The notes: a model not told the origin generated them from the sequence alone. DNA of 64,000 bases from Marininema mesophilum (GCF_900106775.1 NZ_FNNQ01000008.1:101130-165129), one strand, 5' to 3'; numbered from the stretch's first letter, positions 28,169 to 37,913 are shown. Made by a program: numbers and translations.

Positions 28169-28710
28169 GATAGCACCCCCCCTTCCTTATAATCCGCCAG
28201 CCAACCTTTTAACTTTTTCCGCCCACGGAATAAATGCGATTTCACCGTCCCAACAGGCATATCCATCGCCTCAGCTATTTGATCATAGGTATAATCTTGA
28301 AGGTAGCGCAGAACGACAGCGGTTCGTTCTGCTTCTTGTAAGCGGCCAATTGCCTCATGAACGTCTGCTACCGTTCCCCCACTTTCAACCGAGTTTTTTA
28401 TTCCTTCACTCCCACTGGGTTCAATTTCATCCTTATAGGGAAGTGTTTGTTTACGTTTGCGCGAGATGTCGATAGCCGCATGGATAGCGATTCGCTGTGC
28501 CCATGTCTCGAATCGGGCTTCTCCTCGAAAACTTGATAGTTTACGATAGATACGTAAGAGTGCCTCTTGAGAAGCATCCAACGCGTCTTGTTCATTTCCC
28601 AACATGTAGTAAGCGGTACGGTAGACAGGGCCTTCCACTTCCTTCAGCAATCGGGCTAAGGCCTCTCGGTCACCCTGTCGAGCATCTTCCACCCAATCCG
28701 CTTCGACCAC
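28165..28710 (-). CDS. ECF RNA polymerase sigma factor, SigW-like
   Basis: A ~181-residue extracytoplasmic-function sigma factor. Region 2 contains YRTAYYMLGNEQDALDASQEALLRIYRKL and FETWAQRIAIHAAID. Region 4 contains RTAVVLRYLQDYTYDQIAEAM and VGTVKSHLFRGRKKLKG, the -35-binding helix-turn-helix. The frame is open to a further upstream start, but the likely start is GTG at 28708-28710, since AGGAGGG lies seven bases before it and the ECF promoter -10 lies only 22 bp upstream. ATG 28714-28716 directly abuts the ribosome-binding site and is unlikely. It is cotranscribed with the overlapping anti-sigma gene. Confidence 0.92.
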   Translation of the reverse strand: MVEADWVEDARQGDREALARLLKEVEGPVYRTAYYMLGNEQDALDASQEALLRIYRKLSSFRGEARFETWAQRIAIHAAIDISRKRKQTLPYKDEIEPSGSEGIKNSVESGGTVADVHEAIGRLQEAERTAVVLRYLQDYTYDQIAEAMDMPVGTVKSHLFRGRKKLKGWLADYKEGGVLS

Positions 28711-28731
28711 GACCATCCCTCCTGTCATATC

Positions 28732-28759
28732 AGACGATAATCCCATCTGAAAAGTTGCA
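28732..28759 (-). promoter_or_regulatory. ECF-type autoregulatory promoter of the sigma/anti-sigma operon
   Basis: On the minus strand, TGCAAC (28759-28754), a 17-bp spacer starting TTTT, and CGTCT (28736-28732) match the ECF sigma consensus (AAC...CGT). The position just before the sigma gene implies positive autoregulation. Confidence 0.75.
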
Positions 28760-28904
28760 CATTAATTAAAAAAATAATTCCAACTTATCCATAGAAAGGT
28801 TCTCTTCTTCCTCTTTGCCTAAATCTATTGTATCATACGAGAAACTGTCGGCTCGGGGGCCCCACTATCAATCCCCCACTCTTACTATACATTTGGAGGG
28901 TACC

Positions 28905-29585
28905 ATGACTCAAAAACACGCTATGGTAGCAGGAGCTAGTGGCCTTGTCGGAAGCAACCTCGTTCCTTTGCTGTTGGAATCACCTGCTTATAATAAAGTA
29001 ACCCTGCTTCTCCGCCGTGAATTGCCTATCCATCATCCAAAACTAGTACAATGCATTGTCAACTTCGACTACTTGGAAGAGGAGGATCTCTCCTTTCCCG
29101 CAGAGGATGTCTTTTGTTGCTTAGGAACTACCATCAAAATAGCAAAAACCCAAGAAGCCTTCCGCCGAGTAGATTTAGAGTATCCTCTAGCCATTGCTCG
29201 ATTGGCCAAACAGCATCAGACTAAGCGATTTCTTATAATCACCGCCGTTGGATCTGATCCCCACTCTCTCTTCTTTTACAATCGAGTCAAGGGTGAATTA
29301 GAAGCCTCTTTACGGAGGCTCCATTTTCCTGCTCTTCATATCCTTCACCCCTCCCTCCTTTTGGGAGAAAGGAAAGAGAAACGAGCAGGAGAATTATTTG
29401 CTGGTAAATGGATGCCTCGACTATCTCCTATCATGCAGGGCCCTCTTAAAAAATATCGGGCCATTCATAGTAATACCGTTGCCAAAGCAATGTTCACGAT
29501 TGCCCAGAGCGAGGCCCAGGGAGTAGCGATTTATGAATCCGATGAACTAATGCGGATTGCCTCCACGATTCAAATGAAAGGATGA
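28905..29585 (+). CDS. NAD(P)-binding Rossmann protein, TIP30/HTATIP2-like
   Basis: A 226-residue short-chain dehydrogenase/epimerase-type protein. The N-terminal GASGLVGSNLVPLLL (~9-23) is the dinucleotide-binding loop. The segments DVFCCLGTTIKIAKTQEAFRRVD and HPSLLLGERKEKRAGE are characteristic of bacterial proteins resembling HTATIP2/TIP30 (YraR/YtfG neighbourhood of the NAD(P)H-binding family). The catalytic YxxxK appears as FYNRVKGELE. Its substrate is unknown. The open frame extends 30 codons upstream, but GGAGGG with four bases before the ATG at 28905 sets the start. It is the only plus-strand gene in the 25-37 kb stretch. Confidence 0.82.
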   Translation: MTQKHAMVAGASGLVGSNLVPLLLESPAYNKVTLLLRRELPIHHPKLVQCIVNFDYLEEEDLSFPAEDVFCCLGTTIKIAKTQEAFRRVDLEYPLAIARLAKQHQTKRFLIITAVGSDPHSLFFYNRVKGELEASLRRLHFPALHILHPSLLLGERKEKRAGELFAGKWMPRLSPIMQGPLKKYRAIHSNTVAKAMFTIAQSEAQGVAIYESDELMRIASTIQMKG

Positions 29586-29612
29586 GCCCTTGATCGAGGG
29601 GCTCATCCTTTC
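29577..29612. terminator. Bidirectional terminator between the TIP30-like gene and psuG
   Basis: A 14-bp stem (29577-29590 with 29597-29611, AAAGGATGAGCCC type) overlaps the end of the plus-strand gene and lies about 30 bp from the psuG stop, serving both convergent genes. Confidence 0.75.
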
Positions 29613-29642
29613 AACAATAGGTAGACACAGCTTAAAACATTT

Positions 29643-30584
29643 TCACTGCAAAACCTTTTTCTCACTGGAAAGTTGATGAAGTGCTACAGCTATATCCGCT
29701 GCTAGTCGGGCGTTATTTTTAACCAAAGCGATATTGGTCGATAAGCTTTTTCCTGCTGTTAGATCCTTCACATGACCCAGTAAAAAAGGCGTGACATCCT
29801 TACCACTGATCCCCTTGACTTTTGCCTCTTGCAACGCTCGCTGAATGATATCGTCCATCTCTTTCTCATCGAGTGCATTTTCTTCTGGCACTGGTTGAGC
29901 TAACACGACACCTCCTGTGAGTCCCATTTCCCACTTCACTTGCAACATCCGAGCGATCTCCATGGGTTCAGTTAAGGAGAGATTCACAGCATAACCGCTT
30001 TTACGGGAGTAAAAGGCGGGGAATTCCTCGGTAGCGATTCCTACCACGGGCACTCCCCGGGTTTCCAATACCTCTAGTGTCAAGCCGATGTCCAAGATCG
30101 ATTTCGCTCCTGCACAAACAACGGCAACATTGGTACGAGCCAACTCTTCTAAATCAGCAGAGATATCGAGGGTATTCTCCCCCTCTCGATGGACTCCACC
30201 AATCCCCCCCGTGGCAAAGGTCGAGATCCCCGCCCACTCTGCAATAATCATTGTAGCCGCTACCGTTGTGGCTCCATCCTTACCTGAAGAGATTACATAG
30301 GGAAGGTCCCTCCGGCTCACTTTCATCACATCGTTGCTCTTCGCTAAGCGATGAATCTCTTCCTCTTCTAATCCCACACGCACTTTCCCATCCAATATAG
30401 CAATCGTCGCCGGTACTGCTCTCCGTGCTCGGATCTCTGCTTCTAATTCAAGCGCCGTCTCCACATTTTCAGGCCAGGGCATCCCGTGGGAAATAATTGT
30501 CGACTCCAGCGCAACGAGCGGACGACCTTGCTCCTTCGCTTCCTTCACTTCTCTAGACAGCACGATGATCTCATCATTAAACAC
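29643..30584 (-). CDS. psuG: Pseudouridine-5'-phosphate glycosidase
   Basis: A 313-residue C-glycosidase that splits pseudouridine 5'-phosphate to uracil and ribose 5-phosphate (reversible in vitro). Landmarks are ALESTIISHGMPWPEN (~25-40), TIAILDGKVRVGL, FATGGIGGVHRE, VVCAGAKSILDIGLTLEVLETRGVPVVGI, and the C-terminal DVTPFLLGHV. Length is typical (~305-310). Its start overlaps the end of the upstream kinase gene by 8 bp, so the two form a pseudouridine catabolism operon. Confidence 0.96.
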   Translation of the reverse strand: MFNDEIIVLSREVKEAKEQGRPLVALESTIISHGMPWPENVETALELEAEIRARRAVPATIAILDGKVRVGLEEEEIHRLAKSNDVMKVSRRDLPYVISSGKDGATTVAATMIIAEWAGISTFATGGIGGVHREGENTLDISADLEELARTNVAVVCAGAKSILDIGLTLEVLETRGVPVVGIATEEFPAFYSRKSGYAVNLSLTEPMEIARMLQVKWEMGLTGGVVLAQPVPEENALDEKEMDDIIQRALQEAKVKGISGKDVTPFLLGHVKDLTAGKSLSTNIALVKNNARLAADIAVALHQLSSEKKVLQ

Positions 30585-31692
30585 GGTACTCTTCCTCCCA
30601 TCGTTTCAACAGACCATCTGTTGTCATCATCGCCACTACGCTCATCTCCACTTCCAAGGTAGCCTTTGCCAAGGATGCACCTAATTGACACGCTTCTGCT
30701 AACCCTGTACCACGACACAACCCTGTGATTACCCCAGTGGCAAAAGCATCCCCGGCTCCTGTTACATCGATCACCTTCGCCTTACCTGCGGGTACCCAAC
30801 CAACTGTACCCCCTGCCTCTTGAAAAACCGTTCCTTCAGCACCGAGAGTAACGACTGCTTTTGTAACCCCTTGGTCGATCAACCGCTGACAAGCCCGCTC
30901 CGCCTCGGCTTTAGAAACTACCTCTTGGTCCACAATTACCCCGATCTCATCCTTATTCCCAATTAATAAATCGACTCCTGAAAGGTCCTTGGGCAATCGT
31001 TTCGCCTTCGGAACAGAAACTGGTAAGAGACAGAGCTTCATGGATTCACTCTCGCCCTGACAAATGATCCAGTGGAGCACCTCCCTCGGTAGATTGGTAT
31101 CGACAACGACCATCTCTGAGGACCGAATCTTAAACCAGCTAGCTTCAATCATAGAGATACTCATTTTCTCGTAAATTTCCATATCTGCTAAAGCCAACAA
31201 CATTTCTCCTGCTGGGTCAAGCACTGCTGTATAGTTACCTGTACGATACCCTGCCACTTCTCGGCATAGACTAATATCGACTCCGCGTCTACCACAATCC
31301 TCTAACATGGCTCTCCCATCATCATCCTCACCCACAATCGTCATCAGGGCAGAGGGAATCTCAAATTGCGAAAGACTCTCCGCTACATTTCGAGCAACCC
31401 CGCCAAAGGAGCGACTGACACTGACTGGATTGGAAGTCCTCATCTCAAGAAGTCCATCCATGCGTGCCTTTTGGTCGATGTTTGCTCCACCGATACACAC
31501 CACCCGTTCCTTATCTGCTAGCACATAGGCCCGGCCTAGAATTAGTCCCTGTTTAACTAGACCTGCAATCATCCCTGCAACCGCAGATCGGGATATACTC
31601 AGTTGATCTGCCAGGTCTTGCTGTGAAATAAACGGATTTTGCCGGATTTTATCTAGGATGAACCGCTCCTTGTCCTTCCCTTTCGGATCCAC
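30577..31692 (-). CDS. psuK: Pseudouridine kinase-type PfkB sugar kinase with N-terminal helix-turn-helix
   Basis: A 371-residue fusion. Residues ~8-55 are a winged helix-turn-helix (ILDKIRQNPFISQQDLADQL...ISRSAVAGMIAGL). Residues ~65-370 are a PfkB-family kinase with VCIGGANIDQKA, SFGGVARNVAESL, and the anion-hole/catalytic VTGAGDAFATG. It would phosphorylate pseudouridine to feed PsuG. The HTH-kinase architecture suggests the enzyme may also bind DNA or regulate the operon; such fusions exist in the family but their regulatory function is inferred here. It is first in the psuK-psuG operon, with an 8-bp overlap. Confidence 0.92.
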   Translation of the reverse strand: MDPKGKDKERFILDKIRQNPFISQQDLADQLSISRSAVAGMIAGLVKQGLILGRAYVLADKERVVCIGGANIDQKARMDGLLEMRTSNPVSVSRSFGGVARNVAESLSQFEIPSALMTIVGEDDDGRAMLEDCGRRGVDISLCREVAGYRTGNYTAVLDPAGEMLLALADMEIYEKMSISMIEASWFKIRSSEMVVVDTNLPREVLHWIICQGESESMKLCLLPVSVPKAKRLPKDLSGVDLLIGNKDEIGVIVDQEVVSKAEAERACQRLIDQGVTKAVVTLGAEGTVFQEAGGTVGWVPAGKAKVIDVTGAGDAFATGVITGLCRGTGLAEACQLGASLAKATLEVEMSVVAMMTTDGLLKRWEEEYRV

Positions 31693-31748
31693 ATCTGTGC
31701 CACCTCTCTATCTAACAAAAAACTTATGTTTTTAATCTAAACTTTTGT

Positions 31749-34187
31749 TTATTGCCCGTCAATTAAAAGATCCTTTGACATAGTCGATTCAATGCGCTGA
31801 CCCTTTGGAGATATTCTCAACACAATCGCACCTTGCTGATCTGTGCGCCAGATATTACTTCCACTCATCTGTAGTCCTTTGATAACTTCTCGTGAGGGAT
31901 GACCATAACGATTCCCCTCTCCTACAGAGATGACCGCCTCCTTTGGTTCAATTTCCTGAAGCCAATTTGTCCCGGTTGACGTCTTACTTCCATGGTGTGC
32001 TACCTTCAGCACATCGATGGGCGGTAGATCCCAGCGCTTCCGGATCGCTTCCTCTCCCCTAGCCTCCACATCTCCTGTAAATAAGATTTTGCTCCCACCT
32101 GCATCCAATAGAAAAACCACAGAATCATCGTTTGTGCTCGTCGTTTCTTTTTCATCTCCACTCTGAATACGAGTAGAGTCCGGGTGAAGAAACTGCCAGG
32201 TCACACCTGGTGCTAGTGAACGTGGGCCATCGAGAGAAGGTACGTGGAGTGGAATCTTCTTTTTTGCGAACTGCTTCATCAATGCTACTTCCATCCTTGA
32301 TCCAGGGGGATGGGCATTTCGGATCACCCCTCCCACCGGAAATCGGTCTACCACCGCGGACAACCCTCCGATATGATCCGCATCCCCATGGGTCATGATG
32401 ATCCAATCGATCTGCCTAATTCCTCGATAGTGGAGATAGGGGACAACCACACTTCTTCCGACATCGTACTCTCTTCGTTGTCGTTGCCACTCCTCCTCAG
32501 GAAAGCCCAGATTCCCTCCTCCATCCACAAGAATCACTTTTCCTTCAGAAGTCTCGATCACTGCACAATCCCCTTGACCCACATCAAGAAAGGTAACCGT
32601 TATTTCCTCTCCCCTAATTATATGAAAGGAACGATCAACAAATAGGATACTTCCAACAAGAAGCACTAGAGCCATTATTCGATGCCCTCGAATTCGAAGC
32701 AATCCTCCAGTCCAACTCCATAGGATATAACTAATCACTGCTCCATAAAAGGCATACCACCACCATGGGGGTGGAGCCAATGATTTTTCAAACCCCTCCC
32801 ACGTAGCTAACCACTCAATGAAGGTAAGCGTACCAGACACTACCTTTGAGGATAGCCAGGCAGGTACAAAGGCAATCGTCTCATGAAAAAGAGAGAAGAA
32901 CAAAGCACCATAACCAAGGGGGGTCACAACAGAACCAAGGATCGGCACCACGATTAGATTGGCCCACCAGGAAAGATAGGAAAAGACATGGAAATGAAAA
33001 AGAATAAACGGAAAAGAAACCAACTGAGCAATGATGGTAACTGCCACCGTTTGATTGAGTAACGACCAGCGAAAGGGAAGTATTTCAGATAACGGTGCTG
33101 TCGCTACCAAAAGAGCAAAGGTAACTCCAAAGGATAGCTGAAATCCCACAGAGAACAAAACATACGGGTCCCACCAAAGAAGGAGCAATGCCGCTAGACC
33201 AAGAAAGGAGAGACGATCTGGCCATCGCCTCCACCATAGCGCAACTAAGCCCAAGCCAGCCATCAGACCGGCTCGCACCACAGAGGTTTCCCCTCCAGTG
33301 AGCAGAACGAAGATGGGGAGACTACATAGAGTGATAAGAGCTGCCTTTTCTCTTGTCACTCCTATTAAAGAAAGCCCACCATAGACACATCCAACAAATA
33401 TCGCCACATTGAAGCCTGATACTGCTAGCAAATGAACCAAACCAAGACGAGTAAAATCATCCTCTACCTGGGCAGGCACAGCTTCTCTTACCCCCAACAG
33501 CATTCCACTCATCAATCCAGCTGTCTTAGGTGGATACACCTCTTCTATCTGCTTTACCAAGGAAGTCCGCACCTGATCCACATAACGAAACATCCCACTG
33601 TGTGGGTCCTCTAGGCGAAGGCTTTGCCACCCTTTTATCTCCCCAACCCAATGAATCCCCTTGCGATAGAGAAATTCCTGATAGTTAAAGGCCCCCGGAT
33701 TACGCACGGGATCGGGTCGCTTCAATGTTGCGATCACACTTACACCTGTTCCTCGTTCGATCTGTAGAGCTTTCCTCTTCTCCGTAAACGTTCGTAACCA
33801 TAAGCGGAGGAGAATTCTCTCCCCCTTTAAATCGATCCACTTCTCCTTCGTTTGAATCTGATTTACCGCAAGTTCCATCTGCAATAAATCCCCATCTACC
33901 TTTGGTTGCGAATCGACCTTTCCTATGATCCTCCCTTCCGTGACTCCTTTCTCTAACATGGTGCTATTACTTTCATCCACCCAGGCAAAATGAAGCATAC
34001 CAGCTAGACAAGCACTAACAGCTAAAAGGAGTGCTAAAAACCTCCGCTGATAAAAAACGATCCAACCACATGCCAACCACACAAGAATCGCTACCCAAGC
34101 TACCCACCTTATTGACAAGGAGAGCCATTGCTCCATAGCGATCCCCAGAATCCACCCCACCGCTATAACAAAGAAAGGCCGCGTCAT
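31749..34187 (-). CDS. comEC: ComEC/Rec2 competence DNA channel protein
   Basis: An 812-residue polytopic membrane protein forming the channel that passes single-stranded DNA into the cytoplasm during transformation. It has N-terminal hydrophobic helices followed by the OB-like DUF4131 domain (~40-200), then the Competence domain with LLAVSGFNVAIFVG and further helices. A C-terminal metallo-beta-lactamase-like domain has VTFLDVGQGDCAVIE, HGDADHIGG and VAHHGSKTS. A TTG would allow four more residues, but GGAGGTG lies just before the ATG at 34185-34187. It is not next to comEA (50 kb) or holA (26 kb), unlike many Bacillales. Confidence 0.96.
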   Translation of the reverse strand: MTRPFFVIAVGWILGIAMEQWLSLSIRWVAWVAILVWLACGWIVFYQRRFLALLLAVSACLAGMLHFAWVDESNSTMLEKGVTEGRIIGKVDSQPKVDGDLLQMELAVNQIQTKEKWIDLKGERILLRLWLRTFTEKRKALQIERGTGVSVIATLKRPDPVRNPGAFNYQEFLYRKGIHWVGEIKGWQSLRLEDPHSGMFRYVDQVRTSLVKQIEEVYPPKTAGLMSGMLLGVREAVPAQVEDDFTRLGLVHLLAVSGFNVAIFVGCVYGGLSLIGVTREKAALITLCSLPIFVLLTGGETSVVRAGLMAGLGLVALWWRRWPDRLSFLGLAALLLLWWDPYVLFSVGFQLSFGVTFALLVATAPLSEILPFRWSLLNQTVAVTIIAQLVSFPFILFHFHVFSYLSWWANLIVVPILGSVVTPLGYGALFFSLFHETIAFVPAWLSSKVVSGTLTFIEWLATWEGFEKSLAPPPWWWYAFYGAVISYILWSWTGGLLRIRGHRIMALVLLVGSILFVDRSFHIIRGEEITVTFLDVGQGDCAVIETSEGKVILVDGGGNLGFPEEEWQRQRREYDVGRSVVVPYLHYRGIRQIDWIIMTHGDADHIGGLSAVVDRFPVGGVIRNAHPPGSRMEVALMKQFAKKKIPLHVPSLDGPRSLAPGVTWQFLHPDSTRIQSGDEKETTSTNDDSVVFLLDAGGSKILFTGDVEARGEEAIRKRWDLPPIDVLKVAHHGSKTSTGTNWLQEIEPKEAVISVGEGNRYGHPSREVIKGLQMSGSNIWRTDQQGAIVLRISPKGQRIESTMSKDLLIDGQ

Positions 34188-34340
34188 ATCCACCTCCAAC
34201 TATCAATTACATATATAGAAATATTATGAAATTCGACGATTATCGACAATATCCCTGCTACAGCCGTATTAATGAACCCTTCTTCGGACACAGGAGGCAG
34301 TATAAGAAGCATCAACATACCTGAATGAAGCTAATACAAA

Positions 34341-34374
34341 AAGCCACCCTTTGCTAATAAGCAAAGGGTGGCTT
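34341..34374 (-). terminator. PBP1A terminator
   Basis: A perfect 14-bp stem (34341-34354 with 34361-34374, AAGCCACCCTTTGC type) ends on the minus strand in TTTTTG. It lies 30 bp after the stop codon. Confidence 0.85.
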
Positions 34375-34404
34375 ATATGGATCAACACAACAACTATCGT
34401 TTTC

Positions 34405-36777
34405 TTAATCATCCTCAGGAGGAGGCGGAACTGGGCCTTGGCCATTTCCGGCCTGATCTCCGGTTCCATCCTGATCACTACTTGGTGGGTCTGTCGGTGT
34501 TCCCCCTGTTTGCCCTCCACCAGGACCCGTTCCAGGACCACCAGTTCCAGGACCCGGACCACCCGTCGTAGCCGCGGGCGTGCTTGGTGGACGACGTGAC
34601 GGATTATTGATATTGTTCCCATCATCGTCATCGTCACTATCGTCCTTCTGCTCACTAACTTTATTACACTCAAAGCATTTATACGAGAGTGGCGGTTCTG
34701 ATTTAAAGCGACTACCTATTGGAGAAAGCTCAGGGTTATTCTTTGTGATCGCATTAAAGATCGCTGCCCAGACAATGCGAGCCCGCTGATCACTAGGCAA
34801 TCGATAATCATAATCATATCCAACCCAAACACCCAGTGTGATATCTGGTGTATAACCCATGAACCAGATATCCGCGGTACTGTTTGTCGTTCCAGTCTTC
34901 CCGGCTAGGTCGTATCCAGAGGTACGCGCCCCGACATAGGTACCGGTCCCTTTACGGACAACATCTCTTAACATATCCGTGGTCCAATAAGCAGCCTGTG
35001 GACTAAGGATCTGGATTGGATCTTTTTTATGCTGATAAACGACTTTGCCATTACTATCTTCAATTTTATCGATCATATAAGGCTCATTAAATTTCCCTTG
35101 GTTTGCCAGCATCGCATAGCCACTAGCCATCCGTTGTGGCGTAAAACCATAGGTAAAACCGCCAATAGCAGACGCTTCACCATCGTTTTCATTGATTGGG
35201 AAATTCATCTTACGAAGGTAATCCAGACCTGCCTGCACTCCCACCGCCCGTAATGCCTTGATCGCTGGAATATTAATCGATTTCATCAAAGCAGATCGTG
35301 CAGTCATCGGCCCATCATAGCGATGGGTATAGTTTTGATACACTCCACCACTATGGCTCAGCGGTTCATCGACCAACATCGATTCTGGGGAGAGTACTCC
35401 CTTATCGAAAGCAGGACCGAAATCCAAAAGTGGCTTAATCGAAGACCCTGGCTGTTGGGGAGCTGAGTTACCAATCGCATGGTTTTGCTGGTTCTCCTTA
35501 AAATTCCGTCCGCCAACAAACCCAAGCGTCGCCCCAGTCTTTGAATCGAGAAGAGTTGCCCCCACTTGTTCCTTGGCGTTCTTGATAAGATTTCCACCTG
35601 CCGTCCTATACGTGATAGGAGCAGCGTATAAACTATCATTTTTCGCTGCTTTATTCATCTCTTCATTAGCTTCTTTATTAATGGTGGTATAGATTTTGTA
35701 ACCACCGGTGAGGATTTCCGTCTTATACCGTTGTAGCGTTTCCCCATATTTCCCTGCTTTGATCAATTTTTTCGGGTCATGCCCATCTGCTTTAAGCAAA
35801 ATGCTGGCAGCTTCATCTTCTAATGCCATTGTAATATAGGGATACTTAGAATAAGCGTTATCCTCTGCCTTCTTCGCTAGTGACTTCTCAATGTCAAATT
35901 GTCTAGCTTTTTCGTATTGCGCTTTCGTAATCTTTTTGTTTTTTAGCATCTTGTAGAGAACCACTCTCATTCGATGCTCACCATTCTTGATATACTTCTT
36001 TCCTCGGAAGGGGTTGTACTCATTTGGCCGTTGCACCATACCGGCAATATAGGCTGATTGGGCAAGGTTGAGATCCTTTGCCTTAATGCCAAACATCCCC
36101 TGTGCAGCTGCCTGAACACCTAACATATTTCGGTTATTTACACCTTTACCAAAATACACACTGTTGAGATAAGCGCTCATAATTTCTTTTTTAGAAAAGA
36201 AGCTATCCAAACGAACCGCGAGTAAAATCTCCTTCGCTTTACGTGCAATCGTTTTATCACGGTTATCCAAAACAGCGTTTTTCACCAATTGCTGGGTGAT
36301 TGTACTTCCACCAGTCTGTTCAGGAGCATTTTTAATTTTTTGCATTACAGCCCGCAAGAGGGAGCGAGGTACTACCCCATGATGACGAAAAAATTCCTGA
36401 TCCTCTGTGGATACAAGTGCATTTACTATATAGGGACTTACATTATCCATCGTGACGACTTGCCGATCAGCATCCGCACGCAGACGCCCAATAGGCTTAC
36501 CATCATCGAAAAAAGCCGAACTAGTCTGGCTCCACTTCGAAATCTTTTCTCTGAGCTCACTTTTGTCCCTCACAGGCTCTTTTTTGACCAGAGATGCGAC
36601 ATACCCTGTCGCCGCTCCCACTGATGCCATCGTTCCTACTGCGAGGAGTGTAACGACAACTAATCCTGCAAATAGAACCCCTCTTAACCATGGACGGGGC
36701 CGTTTTTTAGTTTCATTGTTTGTCATTTGTTTTTTCATTTTCTTGAAACGGGGAAATTTTGATTGTTGATCAGCCAC
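34405..36777 (-). CDS. ponA: Class A penicillin-binding protein 1A
   Basis: A 790-residue bifunctional peptidoglycan synthase. It has a basic cytoplasmic N-terminus (1-32), a transmembrane helix (~33-60), a glycosyltransferase 51 domain with ALVSTEDQEFFRHHGV (catalytic Glu), GGSTITQQLVKN and RKAKEILLAVRLD, and a transpeptidase domain with active-site SSIKP, later KTGTT. The tail after ~700 is acidic then Gly/Pro/Thr-rich (repeated GGPGTGPGG-like units), ending PPPPEDD; such disordered tails occur in Bacillales PBP1. It is 290 bp from the divergent YitT gene. Polymerises and cross-links cell-wall glycan. Confidence 0.95.
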   Translation of the reverse strand: MADQQSKFPRFKKMKKQMTNNETKKRPRPWLRGVLFAGLVVVTLLAVGTMASVGAATGYVASLVKKEPVRDKSELREKISKWSQTSSAFFDDGKPIGRLRADADRQVVTMDNVSPYIVNALVSTEDQEFFRHHGVVPRSLLRAVMQKIKNAPEQTGGSTITQQLVKNAVLDNRDKTIARKAKEILLAVRLDSFFSKKEIMSAYLNSVYFGKGVNNRNMLGVQAAAQGMFGIKAKDLNLAQSAYIAGMVQRPNEYNPFRGKKYIKNGEHRMRVVLYKMLKNKKITKAQYEKARQFDIEKSLAKKAEDNAYSKYPYITMALEDEAASILLKADGHDPKKLIKAGKYGETLQRYKTEILTGGYKIYTTINKEANEEMNKAAKNDSLYAAPITYRTAGGNLIKNAKEQVGATLLDSKTGATLGFVGGRNFKENQQNHAIGNSAPQQPGSSIKPLLDFGPAFDKGVLSPESMLVDEPLSHSGGVYQNYTHRYDGPMTARSALMKSINIPAIKALRAVGVQAGLDYLRKMNFPINENDGEASAIGGFTYGFTPQRMASGYAMLANQGKFNEPYMIDKIEDSNGKVVYQHKKDPIQILSPQAAYWTTDMLRDVVRKGTGTYVGARTSGYDLAGKTGTTNSTADIWFMGYTPDITLGVWVGYDYDYRLPSDQRARIVWAAIFNAITKNNPELSPIGSRFKSEPPLSYKCFECNKVSEQKDDSDDDDDGNNINNPSRRPPSTPAATTGGPGPGTGGPGTGPGGGQTGGTPTDPPSSDQDGTGDQAGNGQGPVPPPPEDD

Positions 36778-37067
36778 CGCTCCAGCCCTCCTTGTGTCTC
36801 GAGAAATATTGTATCATAGGTTGGAAAATCTGGTTAGTTCGTTCTTGAAAAAAATACTCTGTGGAACAATCTAAAGTAGACAAGATTTGATTGCTTTCCT
36901 TTCCATTTCCGTGTTAGTATAATAGCTGTTTTGGGAAAAATAATCTATAAAAGACGGCACTTCAGTACATCCGATTAATGACAATCTCCCTTTTTGATTA
37001 ACTAACCAATTATTGGATGATCCTAATCAAGCACTAGAGAATTTCTATTTGAAAGGAGGATATTCAT

Positions 37068-37889
37068 TTGGCCGCTCGATTTACTCGTATTTTAACAATT
37101 TTTATTTCATCTGTCCTGATCGGTTTTGCTTTTAATATGTTTCTCCTATCCCACAAGGTTTTGAGTGGTGGCGTTGCTGGTATTGCCATGATCCTCGGGC
37201 TTCTCACTTCGGTTAATTCGGGAACATGGATCTTTCTCTTAAATGTTCCTATTTTTATTTTAGGTTGGATGAAGCTCGGAAAACGTTTTGTTGCTGTCAG
37301 CCTCTTTTCTGTAGCAGTCACGTCCATCTCCATGGGAATCATCCCCGTAACAAAAATTTCTGCTGATCCGATTCTCTCCTCCATCTTTGGTGGTGTGCTC
37401 GCAGGGATAGGAACGGGGCTTATCTTCCGTGCTGGTGGCTCTACTGGGGGTTTTGACGTCGTTAGCATGGTGTTAACCCAAAAGAAAGATCTTCCCTTAG
37501 GAAGTTTAATCTTTGGTATGAACGCGATTGTTGTTTTCATTTCTGGATTCATCTTCACTTGGGACCTCGCTTTATACACCATGGCTTCGATCTATGTAAC
37601 GGGTCGAGTGATTGATGCCATCCATACTCGTCATATTAAACTAACCGTGATGATTATCACCTCAAAGGGGGATGAGTGTAAGGAAAAGCTTCTCTCTAGC
37701 CTTGTACGGGGGATTACCATTCTTGAGGGAGAAGGAGCCTACACGAAAGATAAACGACAAGTACTTATCATGGTCATCTCCCGGTACGAATTGACTCATG
37801 TTAAAAAAATGGTCGCAGAAATTGACCCTCGCAGTTTTATTAACATCACCCAAACCGTAGAAGTGATGGGATATTTCCGTCGCACCTAA
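37068..37889 (+). CDS. YitT family membrane protein (DUF161 + DUF2179)
   Basis: A 273-residue protein of the YitT family, which is abundant in Bacillales but whose function is unassigned. About five transmembrane helices fill the first ~180 residues, with FNMFLLSHKVLSGGVAGIAMI (~23-43) and FRAGGSTGGFDVVSMVLTQKK typical of DUF161. The cytoplasmic C-terminal domain (~190-270, VMIITSKGDECKEKLLSSL...RGITILEGEGAYT) is DUF2179. The start is TTG at 37068, with AAAGGAGG eight bases upstream. No terminator is evident before the IS remnant that follows. Confidence 0.92.
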   Translation: MAARFTRILTIFISSVLIGFAFNMFLLSHKVLSGGVAGIAMILGLLTSVNSGTWIFLLNVPIFILGWMKLGKRFVAVSLFSVAVTSISMGIIPVTKISADPILSSIFGGVLAGIGTGLIFRAGGSTGGFDVVSMVLTQKKDLPLGSLIFGMNAIVVFISGFIFTWDLALYTMASIYVTGRVIDAIHTRHIKLTVMIITSKGDECKEKLLSSLVRGITILEGEGAYTKDKRQVLIMVISRYELTHVKKMVAEIDPRSFINITQTVEVMGYFRRT

Positions 37890-37913
37890 GGATTTAAAAA
37901 ACCACCTGGATTG

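Noticed and set aside
34269..34673. 134-codon minus-strand frame overlapping the PBP1A tail
   Set aside because: It reads the Gly/Pro repeat tail out of frame, giving Arg/Val-rich low complexity; the PBP1A frame explains the DNA.
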